A DNA stretch of 32,979 nucleotides. Origin: Chloroflexota bacterium. Lineage in GTDB: Bacteria > Chloroflexota > Anaerolineae > UBA7937 > B3-Chlor. The stretch lies in the NCBI GenBank assembly GCA_030613785.1, contig JAUWLF010000045.1, positions 1 to 32,979 of the forward strand, given 5' to 3'. Every line of letters begins with the position of its first letter. The first letter of the stretch is position 1. The position numbers were made by a program, and so were the translations under genes. This document shows, in pieces, positions 7,634-16,411 of the stretch. The notes beneath the pieces are model-generated. The model was not told the DNA's origin and ran no database searches. It worked only from the letters and a program-made list of their open reading frames with translations.

Positions 7634-9430
7634 ATGCTCTTCGCACCGCGGCGCAAGGAACTGTGGGAGGTCACCCGAACGCTGGTCAACGCCGCCATGG
7701 GGCGCGAGAAGGCCGATGTGGTCGTTCGTGGAGGTCGCTTGGTGAATGTCCACACGGCGGAGATCCAGGAGGGCGTTGACGTAGCCATCAAGGACGGTCG
7801 CGTGGTCTTGGTTGGCCGGGTGGACCATACCGTCGGTGAAGCGACGCGCATCATGGACGCCACGGGCTACTACTTGCTCCCTGGGTTGGTGGAAGGCCAC
7901 GTGCACATCGAGAGCAGCATGATCACTCCCACCCAGTTCGCGCGTGCCGTGGTGCCTCAGGGTACGACCACCGTGTTCATTGATAACCACGAACTGGCCA
8001 ACGTCCTCGGAATGGGGGGCGTCAAGCAGATGATGGAGGAAGCTCGGAGCTTGCCTTTGAGAATCTACCTGGCTGTACCCTCTTGCGTGCCGGCGTTGCC
8101 GGGCTTCGAGGATGCCGGGACGGTCATCGGCCCAGCGGAGATAGAGGAGGCTATGGGTTGGGATCACGTGGCCGGGCTAGGGGAGATGATGAACATGCCT
8201 GGCGTGCTGGCCGCCGACGAGACGGTTCACGCCATGCTGCGGGCGACCCTCAAAGCAGGGAAGGTGGTCACGGGACACTACTCCATTCCTGAGATCGAGC
8301 AGGGCCTTCAGGCTTTCATCGCCTCCGGCATCAGCTCTTGCCATGAATCTACACGCAAAGAGGATGCCCTGGCCAAGCTGCGGCTGGGGATGTACGTCAT
8401 GCTACGAGAGGGATCGGCCTGGCACGACTTGAAAGAGACCATCCGCGCCATCACCGAGACAGACATAGACAGCCGGCATGCAATGATGGTCACCGACGAC
8501 ACTCATCCTGACACGCTGATCAACGTGGGCCACATGAACCACGTGGTCAGGCGTGCTATCGAGGAAGGTCTGGAACCGGTGCGGGCCGTCCAGATGGCCA
8601 CTGTCAACGTGGCGGAATACTTCCACCTGGGGTACGACTTGGGAAGCATCAGTCCAGGCAAGTGCGCTGACATCATTTTCGTGCGGGACCTGGACGAGAT
8701 GCAGGTCGACAAGGTCCTAGTGGATGGTCTGCTCGTGGCCGAGGGAGGGAGGCTGCTGGTTGAGTTGCCACAGTTTGCCTACCCAACCTCCGCGCTGCAT
8801 TCGGTGCGGCTGGCCCGGCCCCTGACGGAGGAGGATTTCGTGATCCAAGCCCCAGGTGGCGGAAGCAGGGTCACAGTGCGTGTCATCGAGGTGGTGGGAG
8901 GGCAAGTTGCGACTCGCCATTTGCAGGTGGACCGGCCTGTGGTGGACGGAAGGGTGGCCACATCGGTGCACGATGATCTCTCAAAGGTGGCCTCGGTGGA
9001 GAGACACCGAGCCACTGGGCAAATCGGTCTGGGGTTCGTGAAGGGGTTCCATCTCCAGGCCGGGGCGGTGGCTTCCACGGTCGCCCACGATAGTCACAAC
9101 CTGCTCATCGTGGGCACCAACGAGGCCGACATGGCCTTCGCAGGCAATAAGCTGGCGGAGATCGGCGGGGGCATGCTGGCGGTGCGGCACGGAGAGGTAC
9201 TAGCGTTGGTGTCGTTGCCCATTGGAGGTCTGATGTCGCAGGAGCCTGTGGAGGTGGTCAACGAGCAAGTGCAGGCGCTGGCTCAGGCCTGGAAGGAACT
9301 CGGCTGTGACTTGGTCTCTCCGTTCATGACCATGTCCATTCTGGCTCTGCCCGTCATTCCTGAGCTGCGTATCACCAACAGAGGTTTGGTGGACACCGTC
9401 GAGTTCACTCCTGTACAGATCGTCGTATGA
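7634..9430 (+). CDS. ade: Adenine deaminase
   Basis: The enzyme converts adenine to hypoxanthine and ammonia in purine salvage. The 598-residue protein matches the amidohydrolase-type Ade family in length. It has the metal-binding GHVHIESSM motif (H89, H91), the GTTT...HE-ANVLG motif (H119, E120), a GHYSIPE segment and TDDTHPDTL near residue 290. The C-terminal half carries the family's HDSHN and GGM segments. Canonical members, as I recall, have D-P-H-E where this one has D117-N-H-E. AGGAGA at 7619-7624 could serve either TTG 7631 or ATG 7634; I took the ATG. It follows the E2 gene by about 50 bases, with no obvious pathway link. Confidence 0.9.
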   Translation: MLFAPRRKELWEVTRTLVNAAMGREKADVVVRGGRLVNVHTAEIQEGVDVAIKDGRVVLVGRVDHTVGEATRIMDATGYYLLPGLVEGHVHIESSMITPTQFARAVVPQGTTTVFIDNHELANVLGMGGVKQMMEEARSLPLRIYLAVPSCVPALPGFEDAGTVIGPAEIEEAMGWDHVAGLGEMMNMPGVLAADETVHAMLRATLKAGKVVTGHYSIPEIEQGLQAFIASGISSCHESTRKEDALAKLRLGMYVMLREGSAWHDLKETIRAITETDIDSRHAMMVTDDTHPDTLINVGHMNHVVRRAIEEGLEPVRAVQMATVNVAEYFHLGYDLGSISPGKCADIIFVRDLDEMQVDKVLVDGLLVAEGGRLLVELPQFAYPTSALHSVRLARPLTEEDFVIQAPGGGSRVTVRVIEVVGGQVATRHLQVDRPVVDGRVATSVHDDLSKVASVERHRATGQIGLGFVKGFHLQAGAVASTVAHDSHNLLIVGTNEADMAFAGNKLAEIGGGMLAVRHGEVLALVSLPIGGLMSQEPVEVVNEQVQALAQAWKELGCDLVSPFMTMSILALPVIPELRITNRGLVDTVEFTPVQIVV

Positions 9431-9528
9431 CGGCGTCGGCTGTGGTGGTGAGCCTGGCAACTGACGCGGTGATGGCCCTAGCCAAGGACTTCTTGGTTTG
9501 CGTGGGGCTCTTGTGAAAGGAGCAGCCA

Positions 9529-10383
9529 GTGCCTCTTGGTGCCCATGTCTCCATTGCTGGCGGCGTGGATAAGGCTATCCTCCGAGGCCATGAAGTGGGT
9601 TGCGACACGATCCAGATCTTCACCAGGAGCCCTCGGCAATGGCGACCGCGAGTCTTGAAGGATGAGGAGATCCTCCGCTTCCGGCAGAATCAGAAGGAGA
9701 CGGGCGTTGAGCCCGTGGTTGCCCACGATTGCTATCTTGTCAACCTGGGATCCCCTGACGAGGAACTGTGGCAGAAGTCGGTGGGGGTATTCGTTGAGGA
9801 GTTAGGGCATTGCAGGGCGCTGGACATCCCCTATCTCGTGATTCATCCTGGCTCTCATGTGGGTGCGGGGGAGGATTTCGGTTTGCAGCACATCGCCCAG
9901 GCGCTGGACGAGGCTCGTGTCCTCACTGAGGGATACGAGGTCGAGGTCCTGCTGGAGAACACCGCGGGGCAGGGCACCAATCTAGGATATGACTTCGAGC
10001 AGTTGGCACGGCTGTTCGACTTGGTGGCGAATGACAGTTGGTTGGGGGCTTGCTTCGATACCTGTCACGCTTTTGCCGCCGGGTATGAATTGAGGACGCG
10101 GGAAGGATACGAGGCTACGTTCAAGGAGTTCGATGAATTGATAGGCCTCGAGCGCATCAAGTTCATGCACCTCAACGATGCCAAGGGTGATCTGGGGGGG
10201 CGCCTTGATCGCCATGAGCACATCGGCCGGGGGGAGCTGGGACTGGAGCCCTTCCGCATGTTGCTGAACGACAAGCGTTTTCGGCATCTCCCGATGGTGC
10301 TGGAGACGCCGAAAGGGCCGGATCTCCAAGAAGACAGAGAGAACTTGAGGGTGCTGCGCGGCCTCATCTTGGCTAGGCCTTAA
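9529..10383 (+). CDS. nfo: Endonuclease IV (AP endonuclease)
   Basis: This TIM-barrel zinc enzyme cleaves DNA at abasic sites. Its 284 residues are the usual family length. Ligands expected from the E. coli enzyme are all visible: H66 (AHDCY), H106 (VIHPGSH), E143 (LENTAG), D177 and H180 (FDTCH), H214 (MHLND), D227 and H229 (DRHEHIGRG), and E259 (LETP). The N terminus begins directly with LGAHVSIAGG, as in other members. The GTG start at 9529 follows AAGGAG near 9517. It adds to the repair genes at the left of the window but is separated from them by metabolic genes. Confidence 0.94.
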   Translation: MPLGAHVSIAGGVDKAILRGHEVGCDTIQIFTRSPRQWRPRVLKDEEILRFRQNQKETGVEPVVAHDCYLVNLGSPDEELWQKSVGVFVEELGHCRALDIPYLVIHPGSHVGAGEDFGLQHIAQALDEARVLTEGYEVEVLLENTAGQGTNLGYDFEQLARLFDLVANDSWLGACFDTCHAFAAGYELRTREGYEATFKEFDELIGLERIKFMHLNDAKGDLGGRLDRHEHIGRGELGLEPFRMLLNDKRFRHLPMVLETPKGPDLQEDRENLRVLRGLILARP

Positions 10384-10414
10384 GACGGGATGTGGGCTAG
10401 GAAGGAGAGGTTTT

Positions 10415-11779
10415 ATGTCACGATCAAGAAAGAGGGGGCGGCTGGTGGTCGTGGGCGGCGTGGCGGCGGGGATGAGTGCCGCGGCTCGGGCCCGACGAAT
10501 GGATCGGGAACTGGAGATTGTGGCTTTCGAAAAGACAGGCTACGTCTCGTACGGGTCCTGCGGCCTGCCCTATCTTATAGCCGGCATAGTCAAAGACGCG
10601 GGAGATTTGATCGCCAGGACGCCGGAGGAGTTTGCCAAGCAGGGTATCGAGGCTCGCACTCATCACGAGGTACTGAGCATAGACACGGCAAACAAGACGG
10701 TCACCGTAAGGGACCTGGAACAGGGACGAGATCTCACCGTTGACTACGACAGGCTGGTCATCGCCACAGGTGGGAGCGCGATTCGGCCCCCCATCCCCGG
10801 TGCGGATCTGGAAGGTGTCTTCGTGCTCCGAAACGTGGAGGACGGAATTGCGGTCAGGGACTTCATCGCCCACGAGGAGCCTCGTTGTGCCGTGATTGTC
10901 GGTGCTGGTTACATCGGAGTGGAAGCCGCTGAGGCCTTGGTGGAGCGGGGGCTGGAGACTACGCTGTTGAGCAGGCCAGCACAGATACTCGGTAACTTCG
11001 ATCCGGACATCGCATTGGTCATGCAAGACGAACTGGAGCGCAATGGCGTCGAGGTCTCAGTGGACGACGCCGCCCAGAGCATAGAAGGAGACAGTACAGG
11101 GCGAGCACGCGCGGTAGAGTCGGCCAAGGGTCAGCACGAAACTGACCTCGTATTGATTGGGGCGGGAGTGCGGGCAGAGTCTGATCTGGCCAAACAGGCG
11201 GGGATAGCGTTGGGGTTCAAGGGTGCGATCGCGGTGGACGAGAAGATGCGCACCAATGTGCCCGATGTCTATGCGGCAGGCGACTGCGCCGAGACATATC
11301 ATCTACTGCAGAAGAGACCGTCCTATGTCCCGCTCGGAACCACGGCCAACAAGCAAGGTCGGGTGGCTGGGACCAACGCTGCCGGTGGAGAGGCGGTCTT
11401 CAAGGGCGTTGTTGGAACCGCCATCACCAAGGCCTTCCAAGTGGGAGTGTCTGTCACGGGCTTGACGCTGAAGGCCGCAGAGCTGTCAGGAATTCCTGCC
11501 AAGTCTGTGACCATCGAACATGGGACCAGAGCTCACTACTATCCCAGTCCTGGTCGCGTGCACATCAAGCTAGTGTGGGAGCCGGAGGATGGGAGACTAC
11601 TGGGGGCGCAGATAGCCGGGCCCGTCCAGGAAGCGAAGCGCATAGATGTCTTTGCCACAGCTCTGCATCATGGACTGACGATTAGGGATCTGCAAGGCCT
11701 GGACCTCAGCTATGCTCCTCCCTTTGCTCCCGTGTGGGATCCCATCTTGGTGGCCGCCAACGTGGCGGCCAAGAGCTGA
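10415..11779 (+). CDS. CoA-disulfide reductase / NADH oxidase-type FAD-dependent oxidoreductase
   Basis: The 454-residue flavoprotein belongs to the pyridine-nucleotide-disulfide family with a single active-site cysteine. It has an N-terminal FAD site (VVGGVAAGMSAA), C49 in SYGSCGLPY, an ATGG motif, a second NAD(P)H site (VGAGYIGVEAAEAL near 165-178), a FAD-binding VYAAGDCAE segment and the dimerisation domain at the C terminus. C49 fits CoA-disulfide or polysulfide reductases better than lipoamide dehydrogenase, which has a CxxxxC pair. NADH oxidase or persulfide reductase activity is also possible. There is no C-terminal rhodanese domain. GAAGGAGAGG precedes the ATG. The acyl-CoA synthetase gene follows after 10 bases. 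Confidence 0.87.
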   Translation: MSRSRKRGRLVVVGGVAAGMSAAARARRMDRELEIVAFEKTGYVSYGSCGLPYLIAGIVKDAGDLIARTPEEFAKQGIEARTHHEVLSIDTANKTVTVRDLEQGRDLTVDYDRLVIATGGSAIRPPIPGADLEGVFVLRNVEDGIAVRDFIAHEEPRCAVIVGAGYIGVEAAEALVERGLETTLLSRPAQILGNFDPDIALVMQDELERNGVEVSVDDAAQSIEGDSTGRARAVESAKGQHETDLVLIGAGVRAESDLAKQAGIALGFKGAIAVDEKMRTNVPDVYAAGDCAETYHLLQKRPSYVPLGTTANKQGRVAGTNAAGGEAVFKGVVGTAITKAFQVGVSVTGLTLKAAELSGIPAKSVTIEHGTRAHYYPSPGRVHIKLVWEPEDGRLLGAQIAGPVQEAKRIDVFATALHHGLTIRDLQGLDLSYAPPFAPVWDPILVAANVAAKS

Positions 11780-11789
11780 GGAGGCGGCT

Positions 11790-13376
11790 GTGAAGCTGAC
11801 CGAGGTGCTGAGAAAGGCGGTTCGCCTGTATCCGGACAAACGGGCGGTAGTGTGTGGAGACGCTTCCTGGACCTATGCCGAGTTTGCCCAACGGGTGAAC
11901 CGTCTATCACAAGCTCTGCTCTCACTCGGAGTGGAGAAGGGCGACCGAGTGGCCATCCTGCACCACAACTGCCATCGCTATCTGGAATGCTACTTCGGCG
12001 TGATGCAGATAGGCGCGGTTCTGGTGCCGATGAATTACCGGCTCACCTCATTCGATTGGCTTGACATAATCAATGACTCGGGGGCGAGGTTGCTCGTCGC
12101 CGACACCGCCTTTGCTGAGGGCATAGACTCCGTTGTGGATTCATCGAGGGAGAGATGTCGCGTCGTGTGGAGTGGTGATGCCAAGAAAGGTGGGCCAGAT
12201 CGGTCTTTTGACATGGATTATGAGCGGCTGCTGAAGGATGCGAGCGGGGAGCCTGCCCCGACCCCGGATATCGAAGAGGATGACATTGCACAGGTGTACT
12301 ATACCAGCGGAACCACAGGCAGGGGGAAAGGGGTGGTACTGAGCCATCGCAACGTCTACATGCACGCTCTGGGAACCATCGCCGAATTCAAGCTCAGTGA
12401 TATGGATGTTTGGATTCATGCCGCGCCGCTCTTCCATCTCGCGGATGGCTGGGCTACGTGGTCCATCACCTGGGTGGGCGGAGTCCACGTGGTAGTGTCT
12501 GAGTTCCGCGAACAGGCAGTGCTGGAGGCGATGGAGAGGGAGGGGGTGACTATCACCAATATGATACCGACGATGTTGAACGCTCTGGTGAACTACCCCG
12601 AGGTGGATCGCTACGACTACTCCAGCCTGCGACTGCTTCTCAGCGGCGGGGCTCCTATCGCTGAGAAGCTGGTAGAGCGCATCATGGAGACCTTCGGCTG
12701 CGACTATGTCCAGACCTATGGCATGACGGAGACCAGTCCCTATCTCACCGTGTCTACCTTGAAGGATCACCTGCAGGGGCTGAGTCAGGAAGAGCAGATG
12801 CGGTTCCGAGCCAGCACTGGACGCGAGTTCATCACGATTGAGCTGAGGGTGGTGAACGCAGACGGAGACGATGTGACGCCAGATGGTCAGGAGGTGGGGG
12901 AAATCGTCGTTCGTGGCGACAGCGTGACACGGGGGTACTGGAACTTGCCGGAAGTTACCGAGGAGGCTATCAAGGATGGCTGGCTGTACACGGGGGACAT
13001 GGCGGTCATAGATGAGGAAGGATACGTGACCATCGTCGATCGCCAGCGCGACATGATCATCACCGGCGGGGAGAACGTATACTCCATCGAGGTCGAGAAC
13101 GTGCTATACTCGCACCCTGCGATTCTGGAGGCGGCGGTGATAGGTGTCCCAGATGAGAAGTGGGGCGAGGCGGTCACCGCCATAGTCGTGCTGAAGGCGG
13201 AGACGGAAGCGAGCGAGGAGCAGATCATACAATTCTGCAAGGAGAGGATGGCGCACTTTAAAGCGCCCAAGTCAGTGGATTTCGTGCCAGCCTTGCCCAC
13301 GACTGGGTCGGGGAAGATAGCAAAGAGCGTACTGCGGGAGGCGTATTGGAAGGGACAGGCAAGGAAGGTGCACTGA
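11790..13376 (+). CDS. Acyl-CoA synthetase (AMP-forming, FadD-like)
   Basis: The enzyme activates a carboxylic acid to its CoA thioester through an acyl-AMP. Core motifs are clear: the P-loop-like YYTSGTTGRGKGV near residue 170, YGMTETSP near 309, YTGD near 400, ITGGENVYSIEVEN near 424 and the catalytic lysine region TTGSGKIAKS near 507. I chose GTG 11790 (528 residues) because GAGGAGG lies just before it. An upstream in-frame ATG at 11712 would overlap the flavoprotein gene by 68 bases and adds residues unlike the family. The chain length of the substrate cannot be read from the sequence. It is probably co-transcribed with the CoA-disulfide-reductase-type gene. Confidence 0.9.
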   Translation: MKLTEVLRKAVRLYPDKRAVVCGDASWTYAEFAQRVNRLSQALLSLGVEKGDRVAILHHNCHRYLECYFGVMQIGAVLVPMNYRLTSFDWLDIINDSGARLLVADTAFAEGIDSVVDSSRERCRVVWSGDAKKGGPDRSFDMDYERLLKDASGEPAPTPDIEEDDIAQVYYTSGTTGRGKGVVLSHRNVYMHALGTIAEFKLSDMDVWIHAAPLFHLADGWATWSITWVGGVHVVVSEFREQAVLEAMEREGVTITNMIPTMLNALVNYPEVDRYDYSSLRLLLSGGAPIAEKLVERIMETFGCDYVQTYGMTETSPYLTVSTLKDHLQGLSQEEQMRFRASTGREFITIELRVVNADGDDVTPDGQEVGEIVVRGDSVTRGYWNLPEVTEEAIKDGWLYTGDMAVIDEEGYVTIVDRQRDMIITGGENVYSIEVENVLYSHPAILEAAVIGVPDEKWGEAVTAIVVLKAETEASEEQIIQFCKERMAHFKAPKSVDFVPALPTTGSGKIAKSVLREAYWKGQARKVH

Positions 13377-13409
13377 GCAAAGAGGTAGTTTTCCGTGACC
13401 GACTAGGCA

Positions 13410-13466
13410 CGGCGCGCGACGGGGGCGTCCATAGGAGGCGGATCAGAACGTCGTCGGGCCGCGCCG
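13410..13466 (+). terminator. Possible terminator hairpin between convergent gene blocks
   Basis: CGGCGCG (13410-13416) can pair with CGCGCCG (13460-13466), with CGACG (13417-13421) able to pair with CGTCG just inside. A T-rich stretch follows on the + strand. It lies in the roughly 100-base gap between the + strand block and the - strand block, where termination is expected. The loop is long (about 33-43 bases) and the T-run is broken, so confidence is low. Confidence 0.25.
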
Positions 13467-13477
13467 AGTTGTGTGTT

Positions 13478-13957
13478 TCATTCTCCCCTTTCCGATATCT
13501 CCTTCAGCACAGCATCCACAAGCTTGGCCAGACTGGCTCTCAGGGCGGAGGAAAGCTCGGTGCTCCAATCCATGGACTTCGGTTGGATACCGTAGATGAC
13601 GACGGGGGGTAGGGGCTGGCCAAGATAGGTGGCCAATTCCAGGACCTTCAATACCTCGGTTTGATGAAGGGAAAGGGGGAGGGCTTGAGGTTGGGATGCG
13701 ACCTCATCTGGGGTGAAACGGAAGACGGTTCCCGGTTCTGCTCCCGCCTCCACGGCATCGATGATGATCACCCGCTCGTACCCTCTCACCAGATCCAGGA
13801 GGTCCAGCCCTGCTGTGCCACCGTCAATCAGGTCCACGTGAGGCGGCAGCGGTCGCTTGTCCAATTCGCGAATGGCATGGATCCCGACTCCCTCATCTCC
13901 CAACAGTATGTTGCCTACACCGAGAATAAGGGTCCGTCCTTCTGATCTTTCTTCCAT
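13478..13957 (-). CDS. [NiFe]-hydrogenase maturation protease (HyaD/HycI family)
   Basis: These endopeptidases cut the C-terminal tail off the hydrogenase large subunit after nickel insertion. The 159-residue protein has the family signature GNILLGDEGVG (E22), an IIDAV motif (D67) and LHQTE (H98). These three match the Ni-sensing Glu/Asp/His of E. coli HybD. A large subunit with a removable 15-residue tail is encoded upstream in the same cluster (21806-23365), so it is the likely substrate. This is the last gene of the - strand cluster, 78 bases after folD, and a strong inverted repeat lies in that gap. Confidence 0.9.
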   Translation of the reverse strand: MEERSEGRTLILGVGNILLGDEGVGIHAIRELDKRPLPPHVDLIDGGTAGLDLLDLVRGYERVIIIDAVEAGAEPGTVFRFTPDEVASQPQALPLSLHQTEVLKVLELATYLGQPLPPVVIYGIQPKSMDWSTELSSALRASLAKLVDAVLKEISERGE

Positions 13958-13964
13958 CTACTTG

Positions 13965-13997
13965 AGACCTCCGAGGTCTTGGAGACCTCGGAGGTCT
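13965..13997. repeat. Double palindrome / 15-bp perfect inverted repeat
   Basis: Two 15-base arms (13965-13979 and 13983-13997) are perfect reverse complements separated by TGG. Each arm is itself a 7-bp palindrome around one central base: AGACCTC-C-GAGGTCT and AGACCTC-G-GAGGTCT. It lies between folD and the maturation protease gene on the - strand, just 7 bases upstream of the protease start. No T-run follows on either strand, so a simple intrinsic terminator is unlikely. A dispersed REP-like element or an RNA processing/attenuation hairpin fits better. Confidence 0.85.
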
Positions 13998-14035
13998 GAT
14001 TGAACCAGAATCTGTCTGTACCCTGTCCCTCAATC

Positions 14036-14923
14036 TTACGCCTGTACCTCTCCGGACATCAGACGTCTGGCGGCCTTGGCGCAGTTCTTGAGCAACCAGG
14101 CTATAGTCAGCGGTCCTACCCCGCCGGGCACGGGGGTGATGGCCGACGCCACTTCCTTCACTTCGTCGAAGGCCACGTCGCCGCCCCAGCGCCAGCCTCT
14201 CTCCGTGCTGGGATCATCCACCTGAGTGATGCCCACGTCTACGACCACGGCGCCAGGTTTGACCATGTCCGCCTTGATCAATCCAGGGACACCCACGGCA
14301 GCCACAAGGATGTCGGCGCGGCTGGTCTCAGCAGCGAGATCACGAGTACGTGTGTGACAGATAGTGGGGGTGGCGTGCTCGCGAACGCAGAGCATGTAGA
14401 ATGGCTTGCCCACGATATTGCTGCGGCCCACAATGGTCACATTCTGCCCATAGACTGGGTGGTCTTCCCTGTTTAGCATGTCGATGATGCCCGAAGGCGT
14501 GGCAGGCACCAGGCAGTCTTCACCCAGGGACAGTAACCCAATATTGAAGGGGTTAAGCCCGTCCACGTCCTTGGCCGGCGATATGCGTCGCTGAAGGGCC
14601 TTCTCGTCGACCTGATCAGGCACGGGGAGTTGTACGAAAAGACCGTGTACCGTTTCATCCGCGTTCAGCCTGTCTATCAGGTCCAGCACCTCTTCGGTAG
14701 TGACCGTCGAGGGCAGGTGATGGGTCTGAGATCGAATACCCACCTTCTCTGAGGCACGGCCTTTGTTGCGCACGTATATCGCACTGGCCGGGTTCTCTCC
14801 TACTAGGATGACCTCCAGGCCGGGCTGCTTCCCATACTTGGAAGTCAGTTCTGCAACTTCCTCCTTGACCTCCTCCCGAACCTGTGCAGCAATCGCTTTC
14901 CCATCTATTACTTTGGCTGTCAT
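14036..14923 (-). CDS. folD: Bifunctional methylene-tetrahydrofolate dehydrogenase / methenyl-tetrahydrofolate cyclohydrolase
   Basis: FolD interconverts 10-formyl-, 5,10-methenyl- and 5,10-methylene-tetrahydrofolate. In this cluster it would feed methylene-H4F to the MetF proteins of the methyl branch. Y50 and K54 in YVRNKGRA match the catalytic pair of the family. QLPVP, DVDG and GRSNIVGKP are present, and the C-terminal TPVPGGVGPLT motif is intact. Length is 295 residues. AAGGAGG abuts the ATG at 14932, so the in-frame ATG at 14923 with an 8-base spacer is the better start. It follows the HdrC-HdrB fusion gene by 19 bases. Confidence 0.95.
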   Translation of the reverse strand: MTAKVIDGKAIAAQVREEVKEEVAELTSKYGKQPGLEVILVGENPASAIYVRNKGRASEKVGIRSQTHHLPSTVTTEEVLDLIDRLNADETVHGLFVQLPVPDQVDEKALQRRISPAKDVDGLNPFNIGLLSLGEDCLVPATPSGIIDMLNREDHPVYGQNVTIVGRSNIVGKPFYMLCVREHATPTICHTRTRDLAAETSRADILVAAVGVPGLIKADMVKPGAVVVDVGITQVDDPSTERGWRWGGDVAFDEVKEVASAITPVPGGVGPLTIAWLLKNCAKAARRLMSGEVQA

Positions 14924-14942
14924 AAGCTCCATCCTCCTTATT

Positions 14943-16370
14943 CTATTCGCTCTTTCGTTTCTGTGCTCTAGGCAGCAGCCTCTTCTCCTCCAGAAGGCTG
15001 TGAGGGCTAACTATGTTCTTGTCTAGGGCCAACTCCTTGTTTGGCAGCCCAAAGGCCAGGCCCATCAATTGCGTGATGTATAAGATGGGCATACTGTAGT
15101 CTAGTTCCAGTTGACTTTGCCGCGCATCCAGGTTCATGTGGCAGAGGGGACAGGAGACCACAACAGCTTCGGCCCCCACCGCCTTGGCGTCATCGAGGAT
15201 CTTGGTGGTCAAATGCAGGGCCAGTTCCGTTTCCGTCATGGACAGCGTGGCCCCGCAGCATTCGGTCTTGTATGACCAGTCGAGGGTCTCGGCGCCCAAG
15301 GCCTGCACCAGGCGATCCAGCGTCATCGGGTATTCTATATGGGTGGCCTGGGTCACCTTTGGCGGACGAGTATAGACGCATCCATAGTAGCACACTACCT
15401 TCAATCCGTCCAGAGGCCTCTCGACTCTTTGAGCTATGGCGGGAAGACCTACGGTCTCAGTCAGTACATCAACTACATATCGCACATCCAGTTTGCCCTG
15501 GTATTCATAGCCGAGCTCTTCATCCACTCGCTTTCTAAGCTCGGGTTCATTAGCTACATCGTGCAGCGCCCACTTGAAGCGCGAGAAGCATCCCAGGCAC
15601 GCCACCATTGCCTCATCGAACCCTTTGCGTTCGATGAGCGCCAGGTTCTTCATGGCCATCAATGTTGACAAGAAGTGATCCGTGGCATGGGCCGGCGTGC
15701 TACCACAGCAGACCCAGCCTTTGGGTTCCACCAAATCAATGCCCAGTTCTCCAAATACGGATCCTATGGAGGTGTTCAACTCCACAGCAGTGGAATGCAG
15801 GGAGCAGCCGGGGTAGTAGGCCATTTGATCAGGTTGCACCTTCCTAGGCTTGATGCGCCTGGGATATGATGTGCGACTTGGTATCAGGCTGAACTTCCCC
15901 TTACGCAACATGGCTATGCCCATAGGCAAGTCCTTGAACGGATCGCCTTTGCGGAGACCCAGTTCAGCAGCCAGGCCCAATTCATAAGTGCGACCCAAGA
16001 GGCGCACATCTCTCAGGAAGATGTTGTAGAGCAACGGGATGCTGGAGACTCCGGGATCGATGCCTCTGTCCTGGCTGATGGCCTTCAGTTCGTCCATCAT
16101 ACGAACCAGGTCCAGTCCCTGCGGGCAACGCGTGCTGCAGGCTTGACAGGAACTGCACAGCCAGATGGTTTTGGACCGAAGCACCACCTCATCCTTGCCG
16201 AGCTGGAGGTATCGCATCACCTGGCTGGGTGTGAGGTCAAAGTGCTCCGACAGCGGGCAACCGCTGCTGCATCTGATGCATTGGTAGCAGGAATAGACGT
16301 TCTCTCCACATCGTTCTTGGAGGATCTGAGCCAAGTTCCTTTGTTTGAGCTGCACGTCAGTTGCAGTCAT
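14943..16370 (-). CDS. Fused HdrC-HdrB (HdrD-like) heterodisulfide-reductase-type protein
   Basis: The 475-residue protein joins an HdrC-like N-terminal half to an HdrB-like C-terminal half, the order found in methanogen HdrD. The first half holds two 4Fe-4S motifs: C28-x2-C31-x2-C34-x3-C38 and C72-x2-C75-x2-C78-x3-C82. The second half has two CCG domains: C189, C221-C222, C258-x2-C261 and C331, C371-C372, C407-x2-C410. These ligate noncubane clusters in HdrB. A longer frame starting at 16487 would overlap metF, so ATG 16370 is preferred. By analogy with the Moorella metVF-hdrCBA-mvhD cluster it should pass electrons between HdrA and MetF/MetV rather than reduce CoM-S-S-CoB. That role is inference. 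Confidence 0.88.
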   Translation of the reverse strand: MTATDVQLKQRNLAQILQERCGENVYSCYQCIRCSSGCPLSEHFDLTPSQVMRYLQLGKDEVVLRSKTIWLCSSCQACSTRCPQGLDLVRMMDELKAISQDRGIDPGVSSIPLLYNIFLRDVRLLGRTYELGLAAELGLRKGDPFKDLPMGIAMLRKGKFSLIPSRTSYPRRIKPRKVQPDQMAYYPGCSLHSTAVELNTSIGSVFGELGIDLVEPKGWVCCGSTPAHATDHFLSTLMAMKNLALIERKGFDEAMVACLGCFSRFKWALHDVANEPELRKRVDEELGYEYQGKLDVRYVVDVLTETVGLPAIAQRVERPLDGLKVVCYYGCVYTRPPKVTQATHIEYPMTLDRLVQALGAETLDWSYKTECCGATLSMTETELALHLTTKILDDAKAVGAEAVVVSCPLCHMNLDARQSQLELDYSMPILYITQLMGLAFGLPNKELALDKNIVSPHSLLEEKRLLPRAQKRKSE

Positions 16371-16411
16371 CCCCCGTCTTCCCTCAGGCGCAGTATGGGG
16401 CTGAGAGCGTT

